Positions 24,951-33,016 of a DNA stretch of 64,000 bases are shown piece after piece; position 1 is the first letter of the stretch; each line of letters opens with the position of its first letter. The DNA is from Terriglobales bacterium (GTDB taxonomy: Bacteria > Acidobacteriota > Terriglobia > Terriglobales > Acidobacteriaceae). The stretch spans positions 1 to 64,000 of the forward strand of contig JAICWP010000011.1 in NCBI GenBank assembly GCA_025934735.1. Reading direction: 5' to 3'. The notes under the pieces are model-generated. The model did not search any database. It saw only the letters and a list, made by a program, of their open reading frames with translations, and was not told the origin of the DNA. The position numbers and the translations under genes are program-made.

Positions 24951-27746
24951 CTAGAAGCTGGTCGCAACCCGGGCGGCGATGGCCAGCGAAGCTGTCAGCT
25001 GCGCAGTGTCTAAGAGTGCCTTCCAGGCGGGGGAGCCGCCAATAATTTTTGGCGGCACCACCACCATGTCGCCGGGCTGCATGCGGGTGTTGCGCACATC
25101 GGTGCGGAAGAACCGCGAGCCTCCCGCGCTGGAGACTACGGAGCCATTGGCGCGAATGATAAAGATCGCCTTCCGGTTGGCCGTCTCGGTTGTTCCCCCC
25201 GCCTGGCCCAGGTACCAGCCGGCGCTCTTGCCGGGAGTCCAGGTGATGGCCGTCGGGTTATAGACCTGCCCATTGACCAACACGAAATCCGCCCGCTTGG
25301 GAATGACCACCGTATCCCCGGCCCGCAGTTCAATGTCGGCGAACGTGTTTTGCCACTGCTCTACCTGGGAGGAAATGCGGATGACCAGCCGCCCCGTCGC
25401 TGGGCGTTGCCGCAGCATGGTGACGACCTGATCGCGCTGCTGCAGCATGGCCTGCATGGTTGCCGCCTGCCCCTGTCCAGAGGCGGCGGGGGCAAAGCGT
25501 ACGCTGGCGCTGGCGCTCTCGATCTGCTGGATCAATTCTGTCTTGGCTTTCTCGCCAAGTGACTTTACCTCCACCCGCTCCAGCACGGTCCCGGAGGGAT
25601 AGGCGGTGCCGCGGAATGCGCCGGCGCGCCGGATCACGGAACTGAGCCGTTCGCCTTCCTGAATTCCGTAAGTGCCGGGATAAAGCACCTCCCCGCTGAC
25701 CGACACGGCGGCGCCAATGCCGCTCCAGCCTGTCAATTGCCGGATGGTGAGCAGGTCGCCGGGTTTCAACGCGACATCGGCGGTGGTGCTCTCCCCGCTT
25801 ACCGCCTTCCCAATCTCCACCACCGCTTGCCGCGTGAGCACTCGTTGGCCGTTCTGCACCACGTAGCTGGAGAGATCGGCCGTCTCCCGATAGGCGCTGC
25901 GCTTGAAACCGCCCGCCATAGCCACCAGCCGTGCGGCAGTCATGCCCCGGGAAAGCGGATACTCGCCCGGGCGGAGCACTTCCCCGTAAATCGCAACCTT
26001 GGGAGCATCGAGTTCGTAGCGGCCATACAGGCGGACCGTATCCCAGGGCTGCAGAGGCAGGGGATCAGTCCCGGCGAGGACATCCGCGAGCTGAAAGCGG
26101 ATCGTGCGCGGCTGCCGCTCTGGCCCTTCCAGGCGGACGATCTCGCCCTGTTCCGCCGGCTCCGGCAACAGGTCTTGCCCCGAGCCAATCAGGTCCGAGA
26201 GCTGCAGGCCGGAACGAAAGGGATATTTGCCGGGACGCGAGACGTGTCCTTCCAGGTAAACCGTTTCCTGGCTGTAGGGCAGGATGGGATCGATACTCAC
26301 GCGGTCGCCATCGCGCACCACAAAGCTGCTCAAGATCTGCCCGAGTTCTTCTTCATCGTTGGTTTGCGGCAGGTCGAGGCTGAGCATGACCCGTTTTTCG
26401 TGCGCCTGGATGCGTTCGATCTTGACCTGCCGCAGGGTGGCGGAGACCAGGACCCCGCCAGCCAACTCCAGGACCTCGGAGAGGCGTGTCTCCTCCTTTA
26501 ATTCATACGTCGCTGGACGGCGAACCATGCCGCTGACCGTAACCTGCTGGCCCACCGGACGGACCAACACCGTATCCCCGGGCAGCAGCCGCTCCGGGTC
26601 GGCGCGCACTCCGCGGATCAGCAGGTCATACAGGTCAACCTCCCGCACCAGGCGCTGGCCGCGATACTGGCGCACTCGGCGCAGCGAACCCCGCTCCGTG
26701 GGCCCGCCAGCCGCATATAACGCGTTCAGCGGGGTCGAAAGAGAACTCAGGTCATAAGCCCCCGGATTTTGCACATCGCCCACCACATATACCCGCACGG
26801 TTCGCACCCGGGTGAGGGAGACGTCCACTTTGACATTGCGGAACTGGGGCGTGAGGGCATGCTGAATTGAAGACTGCGCCTCCCCCAGAGTGCGGCCGGC
26901 GACCACAATGGTTCCCGCCTCCGGCAGCGCGACCCGGCCTTCTCGGTCCACGGTGCGCGTCCAGCGCTGCGACACTCCGCCCCAAATGTCCACATTGAGT
27001 CCGTCGCCCGGGCCGAGCACGTACTCAGGTCCGACCGGAAGGTCCATAGCCAGATCAGCCAGGTTGCCGGCGGAGTTGCGAAAAATGTTCATCCCGAAAC
27101 GCGCCACCGCCGGGGGTTGAGCCGGTAACTGCGAGTACAAGTCATTCAGCGAGGGAATGCCGGGATAAGGATTCGGCCGCAGGGCAGGTGCGGGGCGGTT
27201 CGGATCAGCATCGCCGGCGGGCGCTTGCGTCACCGGCACCGGCCGGGGCACGGGCGCACTCGAGGCCGCGGAGCCGGCCTCGGCCAGGTAGCCCTCGGTT
27301 CTGAGCTCCGCAACTACCGCCTCCCGGACCTGCGCGTCCTGCTCCAGGATGCTGAAAAAGGATTCGTCATCGCTGTTTCCGGGCAGAGGCCGTCCGCGCA
27401 GCTCGAGTTGCTGCCCTACTACCTGCCGGATATGGGCGGCAAGTTCCGGACGCTCGCGGAGAAAGTTGGCAACGTTTTCCTTGCTCCCTGCCGTCTGCGC
27501 CCAGGCAAATCCCAGCGACCAAACCACCATCGCAAGCAGAGCCAGCACGAATGATCGTGCCGCCCGGATACTCCAGACTCGCTCCCAGCCGGGTTGCCGG
27601 ATCTTCGGCATGGAACCGAGCAGGCTGCCCTTTAATTGTTCTTCAAATCGTCTCTCGTGGCCAGGATGAGTGGCCGTATTGTGCCCGTGCAGATCGTCGG
27701 CAGTGACGACGCTTCCGATCTCGGGATGCGCGTTCCACTCGTTCAC
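24951..27746 (-). CDS. Polysaccharide export protein with poly_export and multiple SLBB domains (Wza-like)
   Basis: The protein has about 930 residues. A signal segment (FVLALLAMVVWSLGFAWAQ) is followed by a Pro-rich linker, then the polysaccharide export domain (VLGPGDGLNVDIWGGVSQRW and TRVRTVRVYVVGDVQNPGAY), then four or five SLBB repeats (VSGMVRRPATYELKEETRLS, LEGHVSRPGKYPFRSG, YGEVLRPGEYPLSRG, VSGEVLYPGTYGIQEGERLS, VNGQVYNPTAITWTPGKS). Such proteins form the periplasm/outer-membrane channel. GTG 27746 has GGAGG 4 bp upstream, whereas ATG 27611 places the signal peptide closer to the N-terminus, so the start is uncertain. It is the first gene of the operon. Confidence 0.88.
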   Translation of the reverse strand: MNEWNAHPEIGSVVTADDLHGHNTATHPGHERRFEEQLKGSLLGSMPKIRQPGWERVWSIRAARSFVLALLAMVVWSLGFAWAQTAGSKENVANFLRERPELAAHIRQVVGQQLELRGRPLPGNSDDESFFSILEQDAQVREAVVAELRTEGYLAEAGSAASSAPVPRPVPVTQAPAGDADPNRPAPALRPNPYPGIPSLNDLYSQLPAQPPAVARFGMNIFRNSAGNLADLAMDLPVGPEYVLGPGDGLNVDIWGGVSQRWTRTVDREGRVALPEAGTIVVAGRTLGEAQSSIQHALTPQFRNVKVDVSLTRVRTVRVYVVGDVQNPGAYDLSSLSTPLNALYAAGGPTERGSLRRVRQYRGQRLVREVDLYDLLIRGVRADPERLLPGDTVLVRPVGQQVTVSGMVRRPATYELKEETRLSEVLELAGGVLVSATLRQVKIERIQAHEKRVMLSLDLPQTNDEEELGQILSSFVVRDGDRVSIDPILPYSQETVYLEGHVSRPGKYPFRSGLQLSDLIGSGQDLLPEPAEQGEIVRLEGPERQPRTIRFQLADVLAGTDPLPLQPWDTVRLYGRYELDAPKVAIYGEVLRPGEYPLSRGMTAARLVAMAGGFKRSAYRETADLSSYVVQNGQRVLTRQAVVEIGKAVSGESTTADVALKPGDLLTIRQLTGWSGIGAAVSVSGEVLYPGTYGIQEGERLSSVIRRAGAFRGTAYPSGTVLERVEVKSLGEKAKTELIQQIESASASVRFAPAASGQGQAATMQAMLQQRDQVVTMLRQRPATGRLVIRISSQVEQWQNTFADIELRAGDTVVIPKRADFVLVNGQVYNPTAITWTPGKSAGWYLGQAGGTTETANRKAIFIIRANGSVVSSAGGSRFFRTDVRNTRMQPGDMVVVPPKIIGGSPAWKALLDTAQLTASLAIAARVATSF

Positions 27747-28178
27747 AGGGCCTCCAAAGCTTCGCCCCGTCACTTACAGGGCAAGAGTGACCTAGCCGCT
27801 TCACAACGCGCTGGGTTCCCCTCGGCCAGGAAACGACTTGCGATACCGAGCGGCGCCGCGCGTGCAATGTTCCGAGGCTAGGGCCAATGTGAAAAGGTGT
27901 CGGTGATATGGTGGAGAAGCGCCAGGTTACTTAGTGCTGTGGACAGTCACTGTGGGAAAAGTCACATATTCGGGAAGTGTAGTTGCGGGGCGCGGCCAGG
28001 GCAGAGGGTAGATCCCGCGTGCGTTCTTTTTGTCCCGGGGGCGGCGGCCAAACACCCTGCCATCGCGCGACCCAAGACAAAAAAGGAAACTAGGCTAATC
28101 GCCACGGTGTGTACCCATTGAGTGCACGAAGGTGCAATTCACCCGGGTATGCCCGCTCATTTCGTGGTCTAATTACGT
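27747..28178. promoter_or_regulatory. Divergent intergenic region upstream of the polysaccharide operon
   Basis: 432 bp between the operon's first gene (minus) and the small gene at 28179 (plus). It contains the Crp-like site 27951-27966 and GGTGCAATTCACC, a GGTG-N5-CACC palindrome near 28131. No sigma-54 type GG-N10-GC pair was found on the minus strand. A clear sigma-70 promoter was not identified. Confidence 0.45.
27951..27966 (-). promoter_or_regulatory. Crp-like palindromic site TGTGG-N6-TCACA
   Basis: TGTGGGAAAAGTCACA matches the Crp consensus TGTGA-N6-TCACA at 9 of 10 half-site positions. It lies about 205 bp upstream of the GTG of the SLBB gene. It is preceded directly by another TGTGGACAGTCAC, giving two half-palindromes in a row. 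Related sites lie at 41110-41125 and 50207-50222. Confidence 0.5.
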
Positions 28179-28415
28179 ATGCGGAAAAATCGAGGTAATC
28201 CCGGCTGGACCCAGGGACTTCAGGCGGAGAACTGCTTTCCCCCCGTTCCCTCTGAATTTGAGCAACTTGTCAAGCGACTGAAACTCGACCCCGACCAGTA
28301 CGCAACGTCGCCACAGCTCCGCGAGTGGGTTGAGAAGAACTGGCGCCAGAAGTTCGTGCCTGAGAAACTATTGCGGGCTTTACGCTTGAGTGAGTGGGGT
28401 CTGCCCGAACAGTGA
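28179..28415 (+). CDS. Small conserved protein (MRKNRGNPGW family), function unknown
   Basis: The protein has 78 residues: MRKNRGNPGWTQGL, then VPSEFEQLVKRLKLDPDQY, LREWVEKNWRQKFVPEKLL and LRLSEWGL. The start motif and FEQxxKxLxL / W...KxxxxxPExLL pattern recur in small acidobacterial proteins I recognise. The sequence is helical and basic, without membrane segments or cysteines. Transcribed away from the polysaccharide operon. Role unknown. Confidence 0.65.
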   Translation: MRKNRGNPGWTQGLQAENCFPPVPSEFEQLVKRLKLDPDQYATSPQLREWVEKNWRQKFVPEKLLRALRLSEWGLPEQ

Positions 28416-28485
28416 TGGCGTGGAGCCGATCGCGGCAGAACTGCGCCGCCACCCGGCACACGTTAACTTGACCTCGGTATTCAAA

Positions 28486-28710
28486 TCATTCTTCCCGCGA
28501 AACATCGGAATCAGGCGCGACTGCGTTCTCGGATTCGGTCCAGTCCGGGCTGGGCGATTCTGGAGCTGTTGAATCGCCTGGAATTGCCGGGTCTCCCGCC
28601 TGTTTTTCCAGCTTTCGTTGCTGCTTGCGCGCAGCTTTTTCACGCCGCTTTTCCTGGCGCGATATTTCCTTCTGACGTTTGTTGAAAGTCGAACGGCCTC
28701 GACCAGGCAT
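28486..28710 (-). CDS. Small lysine/arginine-rich protein, function unknown
   Basis: 74 residues. The first 37 are strongly basic and helical (GRGRSTFNKRQKEISRQEKR, then EKAARKQQRKLEKQ); the remainder is acidic and Pro/Ser-rich. The start MPGRGRSTFNKRQKE recurs in acidobacterial genomes, so I believe it is a real gene. The basic half suggests nucleic-acid binding, but this is inference. It lies 82 bp downstream of the RRM gene on the same strand. Confidence 0.55.
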   Translation of the reverse strand: MPGRGRSTFNKRQKEISRQEKRREKAARKQQRKLEKQAGDPAIPGDSTAPESPSPDWTESENAVAPDSDVSREE

Positions 28711-28791
28711 ATACTCCTCCCAGAAATGTACAGCAGCGTCCCATCAGCCACGGAAAGCGGTGGCCCAGGGCAATCTAATTTTAGCAGCGAA

Positions 28792-29133
28792 TTACCAGCG
28801 CGGTTCGCGCGGTTGCCGGGCATGCCCGCGATGGTCATCGCGGCCGGAACCATGCGATCGGCCGCCCTGGCCTCCGGAGCTGCGCTCCACTTTGGGACGA
28901 GCCTCGTTTACCTTCAAAGTTCGCCCGCCTAGCTCGGTACCGTTTAATCCGGCCACGGCTTTGTCGGCCTCGCCGGCATCGGTCATCTCCACAAAAGCAA
29001 ATCCCCGCGAGCGGCCGGTGTCGCGGTCCGTGACCAAACTCACTTTCTCCACTGCGCCGTGTGAAGCAAACAACGTTCGCAGTTCATCCTCGGTTGTACT
29101 GTGGGCCAAGTTGCCGACAAAAAGGTTCTTCAT
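28792..29133 (-). CDS. RNA-binding protein with one RRM domain
   Basis: The protein has 113 residues. RRM at residues 2-80: RNP2 LFVGNL, RNP1 RGFAFVEM, with the aromatic residues needed for RNA stacking intact. The glycine/histidine/arginine-rich tail (GGQGGRSHGSGRDDHRGHAR) is like that of cyanobacterial cold-inducible RRM proteins. It starts 4 bp inside the receiver-like gene's 3' end (29130-29133), so it is the third gene of a coupled set with 29130-29780 and 29777-30127. A second RRM gene is at 30944. Confidence 0.88.
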   Translation of the reverse strand: MKNLFVGNLAHSTTEDELRTLFASHGAVEKVSLVTDRDTGRSRGFAFVEMTDAGEADKAVAGLNGTELGGRTLKVNEARPKVERSSGGQGGRSHGSGRDDHRGHARQPREPRW

Positions 29134-29780
29134 CTGATTTTCTCCAGATTTAGATCGGGTGCTGCTGTGTCACTGGCAGGTGCCTCTGGCTGCGATGCGA
29201 TTACTGGTGTGACACCGGCGGAAGTGACGTTCGAATAACTTGCAACCGCCTCAGCCCAGGACGGAGCCGTTATTTTGATCTGTGCCGACACTTTGCCATA
29301 TCCGCGGGGCTGGTTGCGGGAGGGATCCTTCATCGAGCGCGCGGCGGCAATCCGCCATGCGGCTTCTTGAAATCCCCAGCGCCGCGCCAGGCCCTGGCAG
29401 GCACTGGCAAACAGCGATGCCACCACCTCTCCCCAGGCGCCATGGCCGTTGCCGTCGGCAGGAGCAGCCATCGCCGCGCAACCGGGAGAGGCGGCGATAT
29501 ACCCAGGCTTGCCCACCAGGAAAGCGACAGCCTGCGGTGGTCTGGCAGCTTTTACATCGGCGCAGAATTCTTCCACGTTGTGCGTATCATGGACGACGTC
29601 CAGGAGAACAAGGTTGTAGGAGTCCGCCCGCCATAGCGATCGTGCTTCGCTGATATCGGCGGCGCACTCCACGTCCACTCCCATCTTTCGCATGATCCGA
29701 GCCCGCAAATCGCGCCGGACGTCATCCGTCACGATCAAGAGGATGCGTTTTCTACACGCAGGAGCCGCTGGCTGATTCAT
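29130..29780 (-). CDS. Receiver-like (CheY-fold) protein, paralogue of 30519-30890
   Basis: The protein has 216 residues. Residues 10-100 look like a receiver: RILLIVTDDVRRDLR (acidic pair after strand 1), SYNLVLLDVVHD with the phosphoacceptor-type Asp, then VAFLVGKPGYIAASP where the conserved Lys-Pro would be. The rest (residues 105-216) is Ala-rich and carries no known output domain. It shares the unusual FLVGxPxY ending with 30519-30890. It is translationally coupled on both sides (4 bp overlaps) to a membrane protein and an RRM protein, so signalling to RNA metabolism is a reasonable guess. Confidence 0.65.
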   Translation of the reverse strand: MNQPAAPACRKRILLIVTDDVRRDLRARIMRKMGVDVECAADISEARSLWRADSYNLVLLDVVHDTHNVEEFCADVKAARPPQAVAFLVGKPGYIAASPGCAAMAAPADGNGHGAWGEVVASLFASACQGLARRWGFQEAAWRIAAARSMKDPSRNQPRGYGKVSAQIKITAPSWAEAVASYSNVTSAGVTPVIASQPEAPASDTAAPDLNLEKIR

Positions 29781-30127
29781 AAAGACTCGCTCCCCGATCC
29801 GGGACCAGTAATGGAAGCAATCGAAAGACGTGGTTTAGACCTCAACACGGCCAGCGAGATCATGAACACGATGGCAGCCGCCATCTCCAGCATAAGGCCG
29901 GTGCTGGCCGGAAGCGCGATCGGCAGGATGGGATTGAACAGGCAAGCCATGGCGAGAAATACGGCAGCCCAAAAGTAGTTAGTGCGATGGAAAGCCTGCG
30001 CCAAAACCACCAACGCCGCCATCCACACCACGGCGAATATCAGCTTGCGGTAATCGGCAGCTGAGTGTGAGAAAAGTCCCGCCAGCAAGGCTAGCGCCGC
30101 CACAACCTTAATTACTTTGGTGAACAT
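29777..30127 (-). CDS. Small four-helix membrane protein (possibly DUF6804-like)
   Basis: The protein has 116 residues from ATG 30127, which is preceded by GGAGG at good spacing; the longer frame to 30262 has no support. Four hydrophobic segments occur (VAALALLAGLFS, LIFAVVWMAALVVLA, YFWAAVFLAMACLFNPILPI, MLEMAAAIVFMISLAVL). The Phe-Asn-Pro-Ile turn resembles DUF6804 proteins, but I am not sure. It is first in a three-gene coupled set with a receiver-like and an RRM protein. Confidence 0.65.
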   Translation of the reverse strand: MFTKVIKVVAALALLAGLFSHSAADYRKLIFAVVWMAALVVLAQAFHRTNYFWAAVFLAMACLFNPILPIALPASTGLMLEMAAAIVFMISLAVLRSKPRLSIASITGPGSGSESL

Positions 30128-30518
30128 CGGGTGGCCTCCTTGCCCTTCTTGCGGTCGAGATCGCCGCACGCACTTACCTACCGTGCCACACACAACTGCC
30201 TTATATTCTGAATGCAGACTCGTTGTGCGCGTGAGCGCCCTACGCGAGGCCAAGCCTCTCAATCGCGAAGGCGCAGAGAGAAGGGCTGCGATGTGTCTTC
30301 GTGGTCAAGCGGTAGCTTCAGTATACACGCTCCGCAACCAGGCGCGGCATAATTCGATAGCACGGGATATCGCGGGGGGAATGCGGCACCCATCTTCTGA
30401 ATCAAGGCTCCGGCGTTTGGCGAGGAATTGCTGTATGCTGATACCTGACTTCTGGCGACGCCCGCTTCCTTAAGACTTTGCTTCTCGAAACGCTCGCCTC
30501 CAGAGATGGAGGTGTCTC

Positions 30519-30890
30519 TTGTGGCGCTCATCCACTGACTTGGCTTCTAAAAAGAACATCCTTATTGTTGCCGGCAGCCAAGCGGCGCAGAACGTCCGTG
30601 CGGGTATATTGCGCAGCCACGGTGTTGAAGTGCACTGCGCCAGGGACACCGCCGAGGCCGCGCTGCTATGGGTGCCGGATTTTTTCAACCTGGTATTGCT
30701 GGACATGCGGCGGAAACCCACGGAAACAATGGCATTTTGGAGAACGATTCGACGGGAACATCCGAAGCAGCGAATCTTTTTTCTGGTTGGTCCTCCCAAC
30801 TATCTTTCCTCTACCTGCGCTGATGAAGTGTTCGGTAGCAAACCCGCGCCTAAGAAGATGAAGCTCCTCGAAGTCTTGGCCAGCGCATAG
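30519..30890 (+). CDS. Receiver-like (CheY-fold) protein, degenerate
   Basis: The protein has 123 residues. The start is TTG 30519, supported by GGAGG 6 bp upstream; no ATG lies near. NILIVAGSQAAQNVRAGIL lacks the acidic pair of true receivers, FFNLVLLDMRRKP keeps the central Asp, and RIFFLVGPPNYLSS has Pro in place of the conserved Lys. Phosphorylation is therefore doubtful. It is followed 53 bp later by an RRM gene, repeating the arrangement seen on the other strand at 28792-29780. Confidence 0.65.
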   Translation: MWRSSTDLASKKNILIVAGSQAAQNVRAGILRSHGVEVHCARDTAEAALLWVPDFFNLVLLDMRRKPTETMAFWRTIRREHPKQRIFFLVGPPNYLSSTCADEVFGSKPAPKKMKLLEVLASA

Positions 30891-30943
30891 CAGTTCTTAA
30901 CAGGGTTGTCTATGACTCGCGTGCGAACGGAAGGACGGTGAGC

Positions 30944-31243
30944 ATGACTGATATTTTCGTTGGCAACTTAACTTTCCGCACCACTGAGGCTGACATTTAC
31001 GCTTTGTTTGAGCTGTACGGAGCAGTCCAGAGTGTCGCCCTGATGAAGGATCCCCGCACCGGTAATTCCTGCGGTTTTGCGATTGTCCATATGCCAAACC
31101 ACAGGGAAGCGGGCGATGCGATCGTATCCATTAACCACTCTCTCTTGGGTGGATACAGCTTGAGAGTGGAAGAAGCGAGAAAACCAAACCGCCGGGCAGT
31201 CTTGCTTTCCGCATCTCTTAAGACCAGGACGGCGCGCGCCTGA
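30944..31243 (+). CDS. RNA-binding protein with one RRM domain
   Basis: 99 residues from ATG 30944; GTG 30938 would add two residues, and AAGGA upstream fits either. RNP2 IFVGNL and RNP1-like CGFAIVHM (usual RGFGFVxM) are recognisable. The arginine and one of the aromatics of RNP1 are replaced, so RNA affinity may be lower than in the 28792 protein. The tail is short and basic. It pairs with the receiver-like gene upstream. Confidence 0.82.
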   Translation: MTDIFVGNLTFRTTEADIYALFELYGAVQSVALMKDPRTGNSCGFAIVHMPNHREAGDAIVSINHSLLGGYSLRVEEARKPNRRAVLLSASLKTRTARA

Positions 31244-31405
31244 GGTCATCAACCGAGGAGGCTGCATGTCATTGCTCAACGGCGACAAAGCCAGGGAGAA
31301 TCGAAGACGCAGATCACGAATAAAAATGCGGCTAAAAGGGCGCGCACTGAGGAAAGGCCTGCAGCGAAAGCGCTCAGAGCAGCAACAGCGCGAGTCAACA
31401 ACGCC

Positions 31406-31861
31406 CTAAAGCCGCTCTCCCAGCGAATGGAGCAGGTCTCGCAATACTGACATTTTCTCCTGAATGGATTCGAGTTCTTCGCTGGTGAGGGCTGCTGGGC
31501 CGAGGTACTTAAGTACCGTGTCGTATGCCTCACGCGCGCGGCGACGGTTGCGTTCTGTTTTCCTGCTATCGCGGGACTCGGCTGCGATGCGGGCGAGGTT
31601 CAGCCCCACATCCGCTTCGGTGTTCAGGAAGCGGACACTTGCGGCGTGCAGTTCACCAATTGGCTTGGCGAACCGCCCCGCGGTTTGAGCCAAAAAACCC
31701 TTCTGGCTGGCTTGGTGCTTCTGTGCCTCGGTAAGCTGTTTGTCTGCGCGTTCAGCAAGGCTCTGGGCTTGCTCCTGCTGCCGCCTCAGGTTGCGAGAAG
31801 ATTCGGCGGCTTCCAGTCCTGCTTGGCGTCTCTGCGTCGCGGACTTCTTCTCCTTCGCCAT
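31406..31861 (-). CDS. Coiled-coil protein, function unknown
   Basis: A 151-residue, highly charged helical protein. The first 60 residues (MAKEKKSATQRRQAGLEAAE, LRRQQEQAQSLAERADKQ) should form a coiled coil; a second helical part has ARIAAESRDSRKTERNRRR and TSEELESIQEKMSVLRDLL. There is no signal peptide or membrane segment. Codon usage and composition look native. It lies between the second RRM gene and a histidine kinase. No family was recognised. Confidence 0.6.
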   Translation of the reverse strand: MAKEKKSATQRRQAGLEAAESSRNLRRQQEQAQSLAERADKQLTEAQKHQASQKGFLAQTAGRFAKPIGELHAASVRFLNTEADVGLNLARIAAESRDSRKTERNRRRAREAYDTVLKYLGPAALTSEELESIQEKMSVLRDLLHSLGERL

Positions 31862-31995
31862 AAAAGATATGGTGGCACATTCACGACGTCAAAGCCAGAG
31901 TCCCTCTGCCGCAGGGCGGCGGGAGCCTGTTGTAGGCATTTGGCATTGCATGAAACCTGTATCCTTGTGGCCAGCGTAAGGGCTCCGCGTACGGG

Positions 31996-32712
31996 CTAGG
32001 CCGCGGGAAAGAACAGTGTGAAAACGGTGCCGTGTCGGCCCCGTTGCGTGCTGCTCCTGACATGCACGGAACCTTTGTGTTTTTGCATCACATCGTTGAC
32101 CACCGACAATCCCAGACCGTGGCCGCACGGTTTCGTCGTGAAGAAGCGCTGCAGGACCCCGGGCAGCATGTTCTTGGGTATGCCGGAGCCGTCGTCCGCA
32201 ATCGTCACCCGGACACCCTCTCGCTGTTGGCCACACCATTCGTGCGCGGCATACACTTTCGCATGAATCGTTCCACCTTCCGGCATCGCCTCCACGGCAT
32301 TCAGTAAAAGATTTGAAAACGCCTGGTGTAGCTGCGCAGCGCACACCCGAATGTTGTCATCACCTGAGTAATGGGTTTTGACCGCGATACCCGATGACTC
32401 AAGCCGCTTTCTGTGAAGCTCAAGTACCGCAGCCAGCAATTCTCCTATAGCGGTTCTTTCGGCGACGGCCACAACTTTGTGTTGGCCGAGCGATTCGCGT
32501 GCGATTTGCGAGACTCGGCGGACTTCCTCTTCAGCCAGGGCCAGGTGCCGCCGTCCTTTTTCGGTCAGGGGCTCAGATTCGAGAAGATAGGGGAGGTTAA
32601 GGAGGGAATCGAGCGGGTTGTTAATTTCGTGGGCAGCCGATGCGGAGAGACCGCCGTTCGGTGGCCGCGCTCTCGTTTCCAGCCTTTCGTCTATTTTGGC
32701 GCCTGCGGACAT
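31996..32712 (-). CDS. Soluble sensor histidine kinase (HisKA-HATPase, no sensor domain)
   Basis: The protein has 238 residues. The start ATG 32712 has AGGT upstream; GTG 32721 is the alternative. DHp domain has phospho-accepting His in AAHEINNPL at about residue 28. ATPase domain has the N box LLLNAVEAMPEGG, G1 VTIADDGSGIP, F box LQRFFTTKPCGHGLGLSV and G2 RHGTVFTL. There is no PAS, GAF or membrane part, so it needs a partner for input. It is divergent from the Crp-family gene at 33017. Its cognate regulator is not adjacent. Confidence 0.88.
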   Translation of the reverse strand: MSAGAKIDERLETRARPPNGGLSASAAHEINNPLDSLLNLPYLLESEPLTEKGRRHLALAEEEVRRVSQIARESLGQHKVVAVAERTAIGELLAAVLELHRKRLESSGIAVKTHYSGDDNIRVCAAQLHQAFSNLLLNAVEAMPEGGTIHAKVYAAHEWCGQQREGVRVTIADDGSGIPKNMLPGVLQRFFTTKPCGHGLGLSVVNDVMQKHKGSVHVRSSTQRGRHGTVFTLFFPAA

Positions 32713-33016
32713 CGTATGCACCTGACGGTTAAAAGTTAGGCCTCACCTTCTGTCTGATGCCAGACATCGGGTCAAGGTAGTCCAAGCAGGTACTCACAAC
32801 CACTCGCAGGCGGTGTGGAACCGGGAAATCTGCCTGACCAGAGCTGAACCATGCCCCCGCCGTGCTTCCTGCGAGCGACGAGGGCTCGTATCTTGCCTTC
32901 CGAGGAGGAGCGTATACTCCAGTTGACATCTCCATACGCATCTCTTCCCACCTCCAACGGGTTGGTTCCTTTGCGCATCCAGATGCGGCGTTTTAACGAC
33001 CGCGCGAAGGAGCCTT
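32713..33016. promoter_or_regulatory. Divergent promoter region between kinase and Crp-family genes
   Basis: 304 bp. TTGACA occurs at about 32922-32927 on the plus strand, but the 17-bp-spaced hexamer is not a good -10. No GTGA-N6-TCAC site was seen here. No gene is visible. Confidence 0.3.

Noticed and set aside
27747-28178. Possible sigma-54 promoter for the polysaccharide operon
   Set aside because: I looked for GG and GC elements 10 bp apart on the minus strand and found none close to consensus, although an NtrC-type activator is in the window.
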